Below are positions 30,898 to 41,415 of a stretch of DNA of 62,404 nt, in pieces. This DNA is from Pseudovibrio sp. JCM 19062. GTDB lineage: Bacteria; Pseudomonadota; Alphaproteobacteria; Rhizobiales; Stappiaceae. Below the pieces are notes generated by a model that did no database searches, had not been told where the DNA came from, and was given only the letters and a program-made list of their open reading frames with translations. The position numbers and the translations under genes were made by a program. The DNA is taken from NCBI GenBank assembly GCA_001310715.1, contig BAXV01000017.1, positions 1 through 62,404 of the forward strand, given 5' to 3'. Every line of letters begins with the position of its first letter. The first letter of the stretch is position 1.

Positions 30898-31788
30898 ATG
30901 AAAATTGAAAGATTATCCAACCAACACAAACAGGCTGCCTGCCAGTTCTTGATGAGCCATCCCTATAGCTCCATGTTTTTGCTTAGTAATATCGAAAGAG
31001 CAGGTCTTGAGTACACTGGGGAGTCCTTTTCGGGAGAGTACTGGGGCGCTTTTGATGGAGCTGGTAAAATAGCGGGTATTCTGGCGCAGTTCTGGAATGG
31101 CAACCTCATGACCCAAGCACCCGATCCGATTGCCCTTGAGGCGCTGATCTCAAACTTCCTGCAAACCGTGGAGCGCCCCGTTGCTGGTCTGGTTGGCGAT
31201 AGCGAGCAGGCCAGTTATGTCCTGAGTAAACTCGACCTCCCTGCGGTTGCCTACAACACCAACCGGAGCGAAGGCCTCTATCAACTTGTGCTGGATGACC
31301 TCCAGCTGCCAGTCAATGCACCAAGCGACCAATTCAAACTGATTGGTTCCAGCGAAGCGGACAGTTCCTTGCTGTTTGACTGGCTGAAGGCATATGAACT
31401 GGAAGCCTTCAGTTCTGAACCTAGCGAAAAGCACGACGCGCATATTCTCAACCGTGTTGCGCAAATGCAGAAAGGCGACAGTTCATGGGTCCTTTTGGAT
31501 CGTGACCAGCCGGTTTCCTTGAGCGGGTTCAACGCCACACTTCCTGAGATCGTACAGGTTGGTCCTGTCTGGACCCCGCCAGAGCACCGCAACAACGGAT
31601 ACGCGCGCGTAATTGTGGCACTCACATTACAGGCCACACAGCAACGCGGGGTGCAAAAGTCCGTCCTGTTCACAGACAACCCAGCAGCAGCAAAAGCCTA
31701 CGAGGCCATCGGCTTCAAGCAAAACGGCAGTTTCCACCTTGCCTTGCTGAAGGAGCCTATCGGACTAGCTGCTACAGCCCCGGCCTGA
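30898..31788 (+). CDS. GNAT-family N-acetyltransferase
   Basis: Intact, 296 residues from ATG 30898 (KIERLSNQHKQAACQFL). The C-terminal GNAT fold has the acetyl-CoA loop in VWTPPEHRNNGYARVIVALTL and the motif B segment LFTDNPAAAKAYEAIGF. The N-terminal half (about 1-150) is a degenerate GNAT-like region, as in two-domain members. Substrate unknown. An in-frame start at 30859 lies inside the terminator tail and is rejected. Confidence 0.85.
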   Translation: MKIERLSNQHKQAACQFLMSHPYSSMFLLSNIERAGLEYTGESFSGEYWGAFDGAGKIAGILAQFWNGNLMTQAPDPIALEALISNFLQTVERPVAGLVGDSEQASYVLSKLDLPAVAYNTNRSEGLYQLVLDDLQLPVNAPSDQFKLIGSSEADSSLLFDWLKAYELEAFSSEPSEKHDAHILNRVAQMQKGDSSWVLLDRDQPVSLSGFNATLPEIVQVGPVWTPPEHRNNGYARVIVALTLQATQQRGVQKSVLFTDNPAAAKAYEAIGFKQNGSFHLALLKEPIGLAATAPA

Positions 31789-32156
31789 ACACGGCTCCAA
31801 CGTGTGGTTGGGGCGTATACCCCCAACTCTCTCGGATAGTGATTTCTGCCAAGGTAGATAGCATCGTCACACCCACCTGCTTTGCAAAGCAGGAGCGTGC
31901 GCCAGTCCACGCAATCGGAGGAATTAGGCACTCCGACTGTAGCAAAGCCTGGTGAAGGAGGTGGTAGATGGATGAAGCTTGAACTCAGGTTCAAAGTAAA
32001 AAAAGGCACGGAACAGACTGGTACTCTGGTTTCGCGCCACTTTTAAGTAATCCACCGGGAAAGGGGCATTTGCTCCCTTTCTCTCCCTCAATATAATCGC
32101 GATCCGTTAATCACGCAATAACTGGGCTTAAGAGGGTAAACTTCAGCAAACCTTCG
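31789..32156. other. Intergenic region with palindromes between convergent GNAT and xseA genes
   Basis: 368 bases with no convincing gene. CCTGCTTTGCAAAGCAGG at 31876-31893 is a perfect 18-base palindrome. TTGAAC/GTTCAA pairs near 31979-31995 and AAAGGG/CCCTTT near 32063-32083. These could end the two converging messages; none has a clear U-run on the correct strand. Confidence 0.4.
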
Positions 32157-33684
32157 TTAGAACAAGTTGCCCTGCGCATCTGGATCAACATCAATCCTTT
32201 TCTTACGCGTGGGTTTCTTGGCCTGCTTCGCCTTCGTTTGTGCCACATGTTCCTCCAGAGTTGAGGCCAACGGAGAGGTCGCAACGGTCTCAGGTGCAGG
32301 GCCTGCCGCAGTCTTCATTTCGCGTGGCGGTGTTGGTGTCACCCCGTCGTCATCTGCAACAGCACCAACGGTTCCACCTTTCATCTCAAGCCGCAAAGCT
32401 TGCCCAGCCTGCACCGCCTGAGCGCTCGCCAGTGGAATGCCGCTCTCATCGCGCACCACCGCATACCCGCGCTCGATCACACGCTCATAGCTCAGCGAAC
32501 TCAAAAGCCCGGCTGAGTTGGAAAGCCGTAGGCGTTGCTGTTGCACCTTATTGGAAAACGCAGCAACGGCGCGGCCTTGCAAGGCCTGAAGACGCTCACG
32601 CCCTTGCGCAACTTGCCGTTCCAGCGTGATGGGACGTAATCCTGAGGCCACCGCTGTCAGGGAGTTCCGGTGGATCTGCGTGTTCATCCGTAAGCCATGT
32701 TCAAGACGGCCAGCCACCATATCAAACCGCTGACGTGGCAGGGCGAGTAGATCACGTGGAGCTGGCAGCGCGGCACTCGCAGCGCGCAGCTCGGTCCGGC
32801 GCGATTGCACAAGCCGCAACAGCCCAGTGGAAAGACGGCGGGACAGATCATCACTGTGCGGTCATCTCCGCCTTCACCGGAACAGCAACTCCGCCGCACC
32901 GGTTGGCGTTGGTGCGCGTACGTCAGCTGCCAGATCAATCAGCGTCCAGTCGGTTTCGTGACCCACAGCAGAAATCAGCGGAATTTGTGACTCGGCTGCT
33001 GCTCGCACCACCGCTTCATCATTAAAGCCCCAAAGGTCTTCAATGGACCACCACCTCGCGCAACAATCAAAACATCTGGCCGTGGAATAGCCCCATCCGC
33101 CTCAAGCGCGTTGAACCACGAATACCGGCAGCAACCTCCGTTCCGCAGCTTTCCCCTTGCACACGCACCGGCCAGACCAGTACATGCAACGGAAAGCGGT
33201 CGCTGATGCGATGTAAAATGTCACGAATGACAGCGCCAGTCGGGGAGGTGACAACGCCAATGACCTGCGGCATACGCGGCAAAGCCACTTTGCGGTCTTC
33301 CGCAAACAAGCCTTCCGCCGCCAGCTTGCGCTTGCGCTCTTCCAACAGAGCCATCAACGCACCGGCACCTGCTGGCTCAAGGCTATCAATCACCATCTGG
33401 TATTTGGACTGGCCGGGGAAGGTGGTGATCTTGCCCGTTGCGATGACCTCAAGACCTTGCTCAGGCTGTATTTTCAGGCGGGCCGCATTGCCCCGCCAGA
33501 TAATGGCGGAAAGCACAGATTTGTCGTCTTTCACATCCAGATAGATGTGACCAGAGGCCGGTTTGCTCACGCGGCCAAGCTCGCCCCGCACACGGATATA
33601 GTCAAACTTGTCTTCAACGGTGCGTTTGATCTCACCGGAAATCTCGGAGACGGTATATTCAGCAATGTTGGAGCGTTCAGACAA
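32157..33684 (-). CDS. xseA: Exodeoxyribonuclease VII large subunit, at least three frame breaks
   Basis: Catalytic subunit of the single-strand-specific exonuclease. OB-fold N-terminus: [42 protein letters not shown]. Central domain: [20 protein letters not shown], then after repair [20 protein letters not shown] and [19 protein letters not shown]. The C-terminal coiled coil and tail end DPDAQGNLF. Breaks near 33113, 33050 and 32850-32890. About 510 residues. No in-frame ATG precedes the conserved N-terminus; TTG 33684 is my best start. xseB is not adjacent. Confidence 0.9.
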
Positions 33685-33858
33685 GGTCAGGCTTCTTTCA
33701 TATGCGGCAAACTCATACCATTCTCTCTTAATGTAGCCTGTGACATTTGCAAAGGGGAACAGTGAGAAGCGCTTCCATCTGTTGAGACATTGAGTTCTCA
33801 CCAGCAAATCGTTAAGCGCAAAGTGGCATCTGTCCTGTGCTTGGCATATGGTGCCCCC

Positions 33859-34609
33859 ATGTCACGCTATGAGTTTCGCATGCAACGTTTATTTGTCGAT
33901 CAAGATCTCCGCTCCGGCCTTCATCTGGAGGCGGATCGCGCACAGGCCAACTACCTGCTCAATGTTCTTCGTATGAAGGAAGGCGGTGAGGTCCTTGTCT
34001 TCAACGGCAAGCATGGCGAATGGCGCGCACAAATCCTGCCAACAGGCCGCAAGTCCTGTGAGTTGATCGTGACTGAGCAGCTGCGTGAGCAAACGCCGAT
34101 GCCGGATCTGGACTACCTGTTCGCACCTTTGAAACTGGCGCGACTGGATTACATGGTTCAAAAGGCGGTGGAGATGGGAGCAGGGCGCCTGCGTCCGGTG
34201 CTCACCCAGTTCACCCAGAATCCCAAGATCAAGCTGGAACGCATGGAAGCCAACGCACTCGAAGCCTGCGAGCAGTGCGGTGTGCTCTCGATCCCCTCTG
34301 TCATGGAACCAACCCAGCTTAAAAAAACTGCTCTCAACATGGGAGCAGGAGGAAGGCAACCGCCAGATCATCTTTTGTGATGAAGGCCACGCCTCCCACA
34401 ATCCGCTGGAAGCCCTGCAAGACGTCCCAAAAGGGCCACTAGCATTGCTGATCGGCCCCGAAGGCGGCTTCTCGCAGGACGAGCGAGACTTGTTGCACAG
34501 CAAATCCTTCGTGCATTCCATCCCGCTAGGCCCCCGAATTTTGAGAGCAGATACCGCAGCAGTTGCAGCTTTAGCGGTTGTTCAGGCAAAATTGGGAGAT
34601 TGGTTCTAA
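33859..34609 (+). CDS. rsmE: 16S rRNA (uracil-1498-N3)-methyltransferase, one frame break
   Basis: SPOUT-class enzyme methylating N3 of U1498. N-terminal PUA-like part ([11 protein letters not shown] ... [13 protein letters not shown]), then the knot: [13 protein letters not shown] and [19 protein letters not shown], the SAM-binding loops. A seven-A run at 34321-34327 must be six A to keep frame; repaired length 249 residues. Starts 52 bases after the divergent xseA region; the start ATG 33859 could alternatively be ATG 33880. Confidence 0.92.
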
Positions 34610-34632
34610 AGTATCTCCAGATGGAGGCCTGA

Positions 34633-36468
34633 ATGGACCCAAAGAACAAGACTGCTGACTTGGAAAAGCAGCCCGAGAACGAGACCGCAGCAAACACGGG
34701 CCAGAAAAGATGGCGCCTGAAGATTTCGGCTGTCTTCAGCATTGGCGCTGCCATGCTGCTGGCCTTGATTGGCGGGTCCATGCTTCTTTTTGTGTCTGAT
34801 GCGACCAACCGTCAGACCTCCGCCATAATGGGAGAAACCGGGGCGCTTATTGTCGTGCGAGGGCTTGAAGTCGTTGAAGACTTCTTCCGCAATGAAGAGC
34901 GTATGGGCCTGCTGGTGGCCGACATGCTCTCAAACCCAGTGGTTTATGAGGCTCCGGCAGCCATTCATGAGCAGCTGGTTTCCATTCTGTCCCGACAGAC
35001 CAACATCAAGCGGATTTCTTATACATTTCCCACGGGGCGCCAGATCTCGGTTCGGCTTGATCAGGCAGATCAACCGGCTAGTGATGTTGTTGTGACCCCT
35101 CCCAATGAGCAAGATATGGAAGCTGGCAACCTTCGTTGGGGCGCGCCTTACTATGACGAGCGTATCGGCGAGACCTTCATGAATTTCGCCATCTACATCA
35201 GAAACCCTATCGACAACACAATTTCTATGCTCACACTGGATTACCCCACCGCACTGCTGGGGCAATTGATAGGGCGGATAAAATGGCGCGAGTCACAGGT
35301 TCCGTTTATACTCTACGGACGCGATCAGGTGCTTGCCAGCTCGGAAGCTGCGTTTCGGAACTTTGAACCCAGTACCACCAATCCGGTCCCCCTAATTTCG
35401 GATCTGTCGGCCACCCCCCTGCACGGCATTTGGGATGAGGATGTGCAGCGTCAGTCCTTAAGTACCAACTACGATGCGCACATTGATACAACTCCGTTTG
35501 GGACCTACCTTTTCCTCTACGATTTTGTAGAGAACGGCAACCGCCCCCCCATCGTCGTCGGGAGCTATGTACTTGCCTCGGAGTTCAGCGTTCCCTTTGA
35601 CAATCTGCATAGAATCTATGTCGCCGCCACAGCCTTTCTCGCAGGTTGTGTGCTTCTGATGTTCCTGATTGGCAGAAAGCTTGCTGGCCCGTTTATTGCT
35701 CTTGGGTCTCAGGCGAATGCCATTCGCAATCTGCATATGGAGGGGCTGAGGGCGCTGCCAAGGTCACGCCTGAAGGAGGTGGATGAGGCCAATCAGGCGT
35801 TCAACTCGGCAGGCGTCGCTCTAAGTGCCTTCTCCAGATATGTGCCAAGAGACCTCGTACGGGTTCTGCTGGAAAGCGAATTTGAAGGTCTGAACAGCAC
35901 AGAACTGCGGGAGATGACGATCCTGTTCTCCGATATTGCAGGATTCACCGGCGTTGCTTCCAAGTTGACGGCGGAAGAAACCACCACTCTGCTCAACACC
36001 CACTTTCAGGAGCTGGCTGACTGCATAAGCCAGACGCAAGGCACCATCGACAAGTACATTGGCGATGGTTGCATGGCGTTCTGGGGCGCTCCGGAAACGA
36101 TGGAAAACCACGCACAGGCAGCCATAGACGCCGTGCACCTCATAGCTAAGACTTTTGAAGAAGAATTTGAAGGTGACGAAAGGGCAACGGAGAAGCCACG
36201 GCTTCGCATTGGTGTTCACACTGGCACAGTCGTTGTTGGTAATATCGGTGCAATTGAGCGCATGAACTACACAGTCATTGGAGATGCGGTCAATGTGGCC
36301 GCCCGCCTTGAGGCGCTGGGTAAGAAAGTGGACCCCGATGCCAGAGTGATCGCCCTTGCCAGTGGTACCACAGTGAAGAAGCTGACCGACAACACCGAGC
36401 CTAAACACCTTGGTGATTATCATTTGCGTGGGCGTGACGAGGCGGTGGATGTCTACCGGATTGTTTAG
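34633..36468 (+). CDS. Membrane-bound class III adenylate cyclase
   Basis: Intact, 611 residues. Helix 1 (about 36-57), a large periplasmic sensor segment (about 58-325, Cache-like), helix 2 (about 330-350), a HAMP-like linker, then the catalytic domain (about 425-600). Metal Asp residues are in LFSDIAGFTG and IGDGCMAFWG; the adenine-selecting Asp and transition-state Asn/Arg are in VIGDAVNVAARLE; LRIGVHTGTVVVGNIG is also typical. All catalytic residues appear present, so it should make cAMP. A CRP-type box lies about 1 kb downstream at 37491. It follows rsmE by 23 bases, perhaps cotranscribed. Confidence 0.92.
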   Translation: MDPKNKTADLEKQPENETAANTGQKRWRLKISAVFSIGAAMLLALIGGSMLLFVSDATNRQTSAIMGETGALIVVRGLEVVEDFFRNEERMGLLVADMLSNPVVYEAPAAIHEQLVSILSRQTNIKRISYTFPTGRQISVRLDQADQPASDVVVTPPNEQDMEAGNLRWGAPYYDERIGETFMNFAIYIRNPIDNTISMLTLDYPTALLGQLIGRIKWRESQVPFILYGRDQVLASSEAAFRNFEPSTTNPVPLISDLSATPLHGIWDEDVQRQSLSTNYDAHIDTTPFGTYLFLYDFVENGNRPPIVVGSYVLASEFSVPFDNLHRIYVAATAFLAGCVLLMFLIGRKLAGPFIALGSQANAIRNLHMEGLRALPRSRLKEVDEANQAFNSAGVALSAFSRYVPRDLVRVLLESEFEGLNSTELREMTILFSDIAGFTGVASKLTAEETTTLLNTHFQELADCISQTQGTIDKYIGDGCMAFWGAPETMENHAQAAIDAVHLIAKTFEEEFEGDERATEKPRLRIGVHTGTVVVGNIGAIERMNYTVIGDAVNVAARLEALGKKVDPDARVIALASGTTVKKLTDNTEPKHLGDYHLRGRDEAVDVYRIV

Positions 36469-36613
36469 GTTTGCCTGCAAGATTGAACTCTAGTCAAACA
36501 AAAGTCTCTGCTTAGGCTTAATGCCTGCGGAATCCTACATGCAAAATTAGGGAACTAACGTTACGTCTACTGAATAAATTAACAGCCGCCAGAAGCTTGC
36601 GAGAGAAAACCCC

Positions 36614-37458
36614 ATGTTCCAACAGTCCAACTTTAATATGTTTTCCCTTATGGAAACACTCAGCCAGAACTACGCAAAGGCCTACAGGGACTATTGCGAA
36701 GCCTCCCGTGGCTTTATGCCGTTCATGCAAGGCAACGGTAGTTCTGCGAAGAACTCGGTAGCGGGCGGTCTCGGTGATATGGCGTTTCCATTTAAGAACT
36801 GGGCTGATCCCTCCAAATGGCAGCAGATGCAGGGAATGCCGCAACAGGCCATGTTCTCGCAGATTATGCAGGCCTTCCCCAATGATCCAAACATCAACAC
36901 AGCGGTGCAGCGTCACTTCAGCCGCATGAACATGATGAATATGGAAAGCTGGGTAGAGCTTATGCCGGTTCTCCTGCTGCTGGCTCAGGGCAACATGCTA
37001 AAAAACTTTATGGTCGGCCCGCAGCGCACCATGCTGGAAGCCTTTCTGGAAGGCTTCGCCAAGGGTAGCCCGGAACTGCATCCGGGAACCGATGAGGCGC
37101 GCAATCCTATTCTAGATGCGCAGGAGGCCTTCTGGGCGCAGATGATGCCAGCTGGAAACCCAATGATGTCCGCTGGAAATCCGATGCTGGAATTCTGGAC
37201 AAACGCCTGAAGGAAACAGGCGCACCAGCCGCAGCAACAAACGGGAATTCAGAACAGTCTCGTGCGCAGAGAAACAGGAGCCAGAAGTCAGAGCAGGCTG
37301 TTGCTGCAAAACGCACAAGCCAGCGTACCCAGCAATCGGCAAAGAGCGAGCCGCACTTGCCTACATTGAGCGAGAGCCTGACAGCCATGCAGCAGGCACA
37401 GGGAGAAGCCTGGCAACAATATTGCAACGCTTTCTGGCCGACCCTCTCCCATAGGTAA
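36614..37458 (+). CDS. Protein of unknown function, Met/Gln-rich, one frame break
   Basis: Not recognised. ATG 36614, about 281 residues after adding one A near 37202 (ACAAACGCC to ACAAAACGCC), which extends the 198-residue frame into RLKETGAPAAATNGN ... YCNAFWPTLSHR. The first 180 residues are probably helical and rich in Met, Phe, Trp and Gln (WADPSKWQQMQGMPQQ, LMPVLLLLAQGNML). The C-terminal part is basic and Gln/Ser/Ala-rich, then an amphipathic tail. This profile is compatible with a granule- or polymer-associated protein such as a phasin-like or PHA-synthase accessory protein, but that is a guess. Confidence 0.6.
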
Positions 37459-37887
37459 GGGTTCTTCACAGATATTTGAGGATAACTTTTTGTGATGTAA
37501 ATCACGAATTGAGGAAGTTGTTCCTCTGAAATTTCTCTGCCTCCATTTCCGTGGGCATGTCAGGGCTAGCCTGATTATCCACGCAACGGCAGGTCTGTGT
37601 GTTTTAGTAGAGCAAAACGCCGTTCTCAAAAAGAGAAATACTGTAGTTGTTTTATCCTGTAACTCCAAGAGGTGTATTCTACTGGTATTTTTATTTTCTA
37701 TATGGGGATTTGGTGGAGTCAAATAGATAAATATACTTGAACTGATATCATTGCTTATTGTGATGAATTGGAGAGGTGTGGCATAAACCGCCCAATAACT
37801 GCGATAATAAAGTATTGCGATCCCACTCCCGGTTCCCATTTCTCCGCTTTGATGTATATTCATATCAAATTGTTATGGATTGGGGAC
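37459..37887. other. AT-rich intergenic region before the LysR gene
   Basis: About 430 bases. It contains the CRP-type box at 37491-37506 and long AT-rich stretches (37680-37760) suited to promoters. No supported gene. Confidence 0.5.
37491..37506 (+). promoter_or_regulatory. CRP-type box
   Basis: TGTGATGTAAATCACG has a perfect GTGAT-N4-ATCAC palindrome and differs from TGTGA-N6-TCACA at one end base. It is about 400 bases before the LysR start, so the target promoter is uncertain. An adenylate cyclase gene is nearby. Confidence 0.5.
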
Positions 37888-38766
37888 ATGACAGCACTAC
37901 TTGATTTAGATTCTTTGCGTACCTTGGTGATGATTGCGGACACTGGGAGCTTTACAAGAGCTGCAGAAGAACTCGATAAAACGCAATCAGCAATTTCCAT
38001 GCAAATGCGACGCATGGAAGACAAGCTCGAACGCACGGTCTTTCGGCGTGAGGGACGGCATTCAAAACTGACTGAAGATGGTGAGCTGTTGCTGCGCCAC
38101 GCACGTCAGATGCTCCGTCTCAATGACGAGACACTCGCCATGTTTTCGGAACGCGAAGTAACCGGTAAGGTGCGCCTTGGTCTTGCGGAAGGCCTTGACG
38201 AAACCAGAACCGCGAAGATCATCTTCGAGTTTTCCAGAAACAACCCGAAGGCCGAGGCGTCAATCATTTGTGCGCCAGCAGCAGACCTTCGCAAGGCTTT
38301 AGATGCAGGCGAGCTTGATCTTGCGATCATCGGCAGCCTTGCAGATGATGCTGAAGAAGGTGAGGGCAGCGTGCTGTCCAGCGAACGGCTTGTCTGGGCA
38401 GCGGGAAGCAGCTTCAAACTTGCCAGAGAAAAAGAACTGCCACTGGCTGTTGGTCAGGAGCAATGCCGGATTCGCAAAGCGGCTGTTGAGGCGTTGAAGG
38501 ATGACGACCGCGCCTTCCGCATCCAGTACAGCTCAAGCAATCCGAGCCTTGTTGAAATGACGGCTGCAAGCGGTATGGCCATTACAGTCCAGCCACGCTC
38601 GTCACTGGGTGCGTCAGATGCGGGCCTGACCGAACTTAAGGGCCTGCCAAAACTGCCGGATTACGTTGTGAAGCTGGTGCGTGCCAAAGAAAGTCACTTT
38701 AAAGCAGCAAATGCGCTGAGTGAGTATCTGGCAAAGTCGTTTGAGAAGACCGCAGTTCTTGCTTAA
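37888..38766 (+). CDS. LysR-family transcriptional regulator
   Basis: Intact, 292 residues from ATG 37888 (GGGGAC just upstream). Winged helix: LDSLRTLVMIADTGSFTRAAEE, QSAISMQMRRME. Effector domain from VTGKVRLGLAEG onward. It closely resembles the second LysR at 39529 (shared SFT[RK]A, KTQSA[IV]SMQM and LNDETL), so these are paralogues. The upstream in-frame start at 37768 has no ribosome binding site. The gene is followed directly by dispersed repeat copy B and a terminator. Confidence 0.92.
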   Translation: MTALLDLDSLRTLVMIADTGSFTRAAEELDKTQSAISMQMRRMEDKLERTVFRREGRHSKLTEDGELLLRHARQMLRLNDETLAMFSEREVTGKVRLGLAEGLDETRTAKIIFEFSRNNPKAEASIICAPAADLRKALDAGELDLAIIGSLADDAEEGEGSVLSSERLVWAAGSSFKLAREKELPLAVGQEQCRIRKAAVEALKDDDRAFRIQYSSSNPSLVEMTAASGMAITVQPRSSLGASDAGLTELKGLPKLPDYVVKLVRAKESHFKAANALSEYLAKSFEKTAVLA

Positions 38767-38870
38767 AGCGTGTTCTGTTTGCTTGGAGCCAATCAAACGA
38801 CAAGAATTCGCTCCGGCAAGAAAGTTAGAGCACGATGCGCGAATGCGGATGAACGCAACGTGCTCTAAAG
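38767..38870 (+). repeat. Dispersed repeat, copy B
   Basis: Second 104-base copy of the repeat at 12660-12763. The stem arms TTAGAGCACG and CGTGCTCTAA are identical in both, while the loop differs at several bases, for example ATGCGCG against ATGTGTG. As in copy A it starts directly after a stop codon. Confidence 0.8.
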
Positions 38871-38906
38871 CCAAACCATTGAAACGCGTCGCATCTATAT
38901 GAAAAG

Positions 38907-38937
38907 AAAAAGGGCCCGCAGAACGCGGGCCCTTTTT
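38907..38937 (+). terminator. Bidirectional intrinsic terminator
   Basis: AAAAAGGGCCCGC and GCGGGCCCTTTTT form a perfect 13-base stem with a five-base loop. The A-run on one side and U-run on the other serve both the LysR gene and the convergent DUF1127 gene. Confidence 0.9.
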
Positions 38938-39009
38938 CCATACGGGGTCATGAAAATGTTCCGGTGGCTCAAATAGGGGGGTGGACCACCAGCAGAGGCT
39001 CCTGAAAAA

Positions 39010-39333
39010 TTATGCGCGTTGGCGACGCTTCTCAATTTCAGCGCAGCGGCGTTCGCTGGCACGCATGCGCAAATGCCAGCTAGGGTCTTTGCCGTCACTA
39101 ACAGAAAGTGCACTGTGAACGTCATCGCGGGTAATGCCGATGTCGTCCAGCATACGGTCTTCAAGGCGTACCAACTCAAGCATTGCGCGGCGGTCCCGGT
39201 AATGTTTCCAGAGCTTCAGCGGCAACGCGGTCAGCACATGAAGGGTGTGCGCCAGTGTCAGCGGTTCAAAGGTGCCTGCATTAGCGCGGTTTGGGTTTCG
39301 GTATTCAGATGGGGTAGGGAATGCAAGCGTCAT
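39010..39333 (-). CDS. DUF1127 small protein
   Basis: Intact, 107 residues. The C-terminal half holds the DUF1127 (YjiS-like) pattern RRAMLELVRLEDRMLDDIGIT. Small DUF1127 proteins in alphaproteobacteria influence phosphate, stress and RNA-linked regulation; this one has an unusually long N-terminus and a basic tail (SERRCAEIEKRRQRA). It lies between two paralogous LysR genes and diverges from the second. Confidence 0.85.
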   Translation of the reverse strand: MTLAFPTPSEYRNPNRANAGTFEPLTLAHTLHVLTALPLKLWKHYRDRRAMLELVRLEDRMLDDIGITRDDVHSALSVSDGKDPSWHLRMRASERRCAEIEKRRQRA

Positions 39334-39528
39334 GGTACTACTCTCCCGTCAGGATAAGCGGCTCTGGCCATCCAGTGGAATTGCTATAAAGGGTTGTTAA
39401 AAAAAAGGAACTGTTTCGTTCGGTAAAGCGAATATCACCTAAAAGTTGCATCCAGACAAACGAATGTTTGTGATTGAAATACATTCAAGATCGTGATTGA
39501 TTGATCGCAGTCAAATGGGAGGGGGCCC

Positions 39529-40426
39529 ATGCCATATTCGATCGATGTGGAGCAGCTAAGAACATTTCTGGCCGTTGCGGAACTTGGGAGCTTCACCAAG
39601 GCCGGAGATGCAGTCCACAAAACCCAGTCCGCCGTTTCCATGCAGATGAAGAAACTTGAGGAACGGATCGGCCAGCCGATCTTTGTCAAAGACGGCCGTA
39701 ACTCCAGAATCACCGAGCACGGCAGGCGACTCGTTGAATACGCAAGACGCATGGTTGCCCTGAACGACGAAACGCTCTCTGCATTCCACGAGCCGGAGAT
39801 CGCCGGACGCATCCGGCTAGGACTGCCCGACGACTATGCAGAACGGCTCTTGCCGCAGGTACTGGCCGCCTTTAACCGGCTAAACCCTTGCGTCAATCTG
39901 GATGTGGAATGCTCCAGCTCTAATGAGATTGGCCGGCGAATCCAGAAAGGCGAGCTGGATGTAGGGATCGTCACCAGCGGTGATTGTACACCGTACCCGG
40001 TCAGATCGTGCGCCGCGAACCTCTCCAATGGATAGCTCTATGGAGCATATCGTGCATGACCAGCGCCCGCTGCGTCTCGCCCTTGGGCCAATCACGTGTT
40101 CGTGGAGGCAGCAAGCCGTTGCCGCGCTGGATCACCTGAACATCCCGCATCAGGTGGTTTACACCAGCTCCAGCGCAGCAGCACTTGCAGGCGCCGTCAA
40201 TGCCGGACTGGCAATCGCGATCCTGCCGACCAGTGCCTTGCGACAGGGCCAGCGTGTTCTTGGAGAGAACGAGGGGCTTCCCCCATTACCACCATGCGAC
40301 ATCACCATTATCAGGTCGCAAGTGGCAATCGAGCCGGTTCACGACGCACTCTGCCACCACATCATGGCGTCTATTGGCAATGTCACGATGGAATATAACG
40401 ATATGGCAGCAGAAGCCGCTGAGTGA
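39529..40426 (+). CDS. LysR-family transcriptional regulator, two frame breaks
   Basis: Winged helix DVEQLRTFLAVAELGSFTKAGD with TQSAVSMQMKKLEE, then GRIRLGLPDDYAE. Frames change near 39985 and 40050; after adding one base at each, the effector domain continues GQIVRREPLQWIAL, then RLALGPITCSWRQQAV and LAIAILPTSALRQGQ to 40426, about 299 residues. Paralogue of the regulator at 37888. It is convergent with a DMT-family exporter, and divergent from the DUF1127 gene; either could be its target. Confidence 0.87.
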
Positions 40427-40478
40427 GCGGCTTCCAGAACAGCTTTGCTATAAGGTCGGGTGCTTCAAACCACCGGGC

Positions 40479-41415
40479 CTATTTTTTCGCAGAGCGGCTA
40501 AGCACGATCCAGTTGCCACCCAGCGCAAACATCAGGCCAAGGATGGAGGTCACAGTCCATGTGTACCCTTCCATCACCGTGGAAACGCCAAGCGCCACAA
40601 CCGGGAACATCACTGTTGCATAGCCTGCGCGCGCTGACCCGATACGGCCCAGCAAGGTCAGATAAGCACCAAACGCCACGATGGACCCGATGACAACCAT
40701 GTAAAGCAAGCTCCAGATGAACTCCGGCGTATATGGAATCTGAAAGCTTACCCCTTGCGCCAGACCATTCGCGCCAAGCAGCAGCGTGCCATACACCATG
40801 CCCCACGCACTGGCGGAAATGACAGAGATCTTCTGCGCGCTTGCTTTGGCGGAGATAATGTTGCCAAAACAAAAGCTTAGCGTGCCCAGAGTACAAAGAC
40901 CAAGTCCGCCCAATGCTGCCAGATTCCACGTGCTGCCCGAGATTTCCGGATAGAACATCAGGCAGATGCCGGAAAAGCCAAGAACGGCGCCCACTGCAAG
41001 CGCCCGACTCACCTTGGCCAAACAACACAAACCCAAGCACAATGTTAAACACTGAGGCAAGGGAGAACACAACGGACAGCAGTCCGGAAGGTATCTCCCG
41101 TGACCCATGGTAAAACAGCAGGAAGTTGGTGGAGAACAACAACAAGCCAAGCGCCGCAAAGCTCATGTGGGCGCGCAGTGGGAAGTTCATCTTGTGACCG
41201 CGCAGGATTGCCCAGCCCCACATCAGTACAGTGGCAAACAGGAAGCGCCAGAACAGCGCGATTTCAGGCGTGATCACCGCCTGTAGCTTCAACGCATACC
41301 AGCTGAACCCCCAGGCAAGCACGGTGACGCCGTAAAGCGCAAGATCAAACACACTAAGTGTTTGGGGTCGCTGAGAGATCGCCGTGCCCGCATCAATATC
41401 GCTCGCACTCGTCAT
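40479..41415 (-). CDS. EamA/DMT-family transporter, one frame break
   Basis: Ten-helix drug/metabolite exporter with two EamA repeats: LYGVTVLAWGFSWYALKL ... HGSREIPSGLLSVVFSLASVF in the first, SVISASAWGMVYGTLLLG and GYATVMFPVVALGVSTV in the second. One surplus G near 41013 splits the frame; corrected length about 311 residues. Such genes next to LysR regulators usually export amino acids or metabolites. Substrate unknown. Confidence 0.88.
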
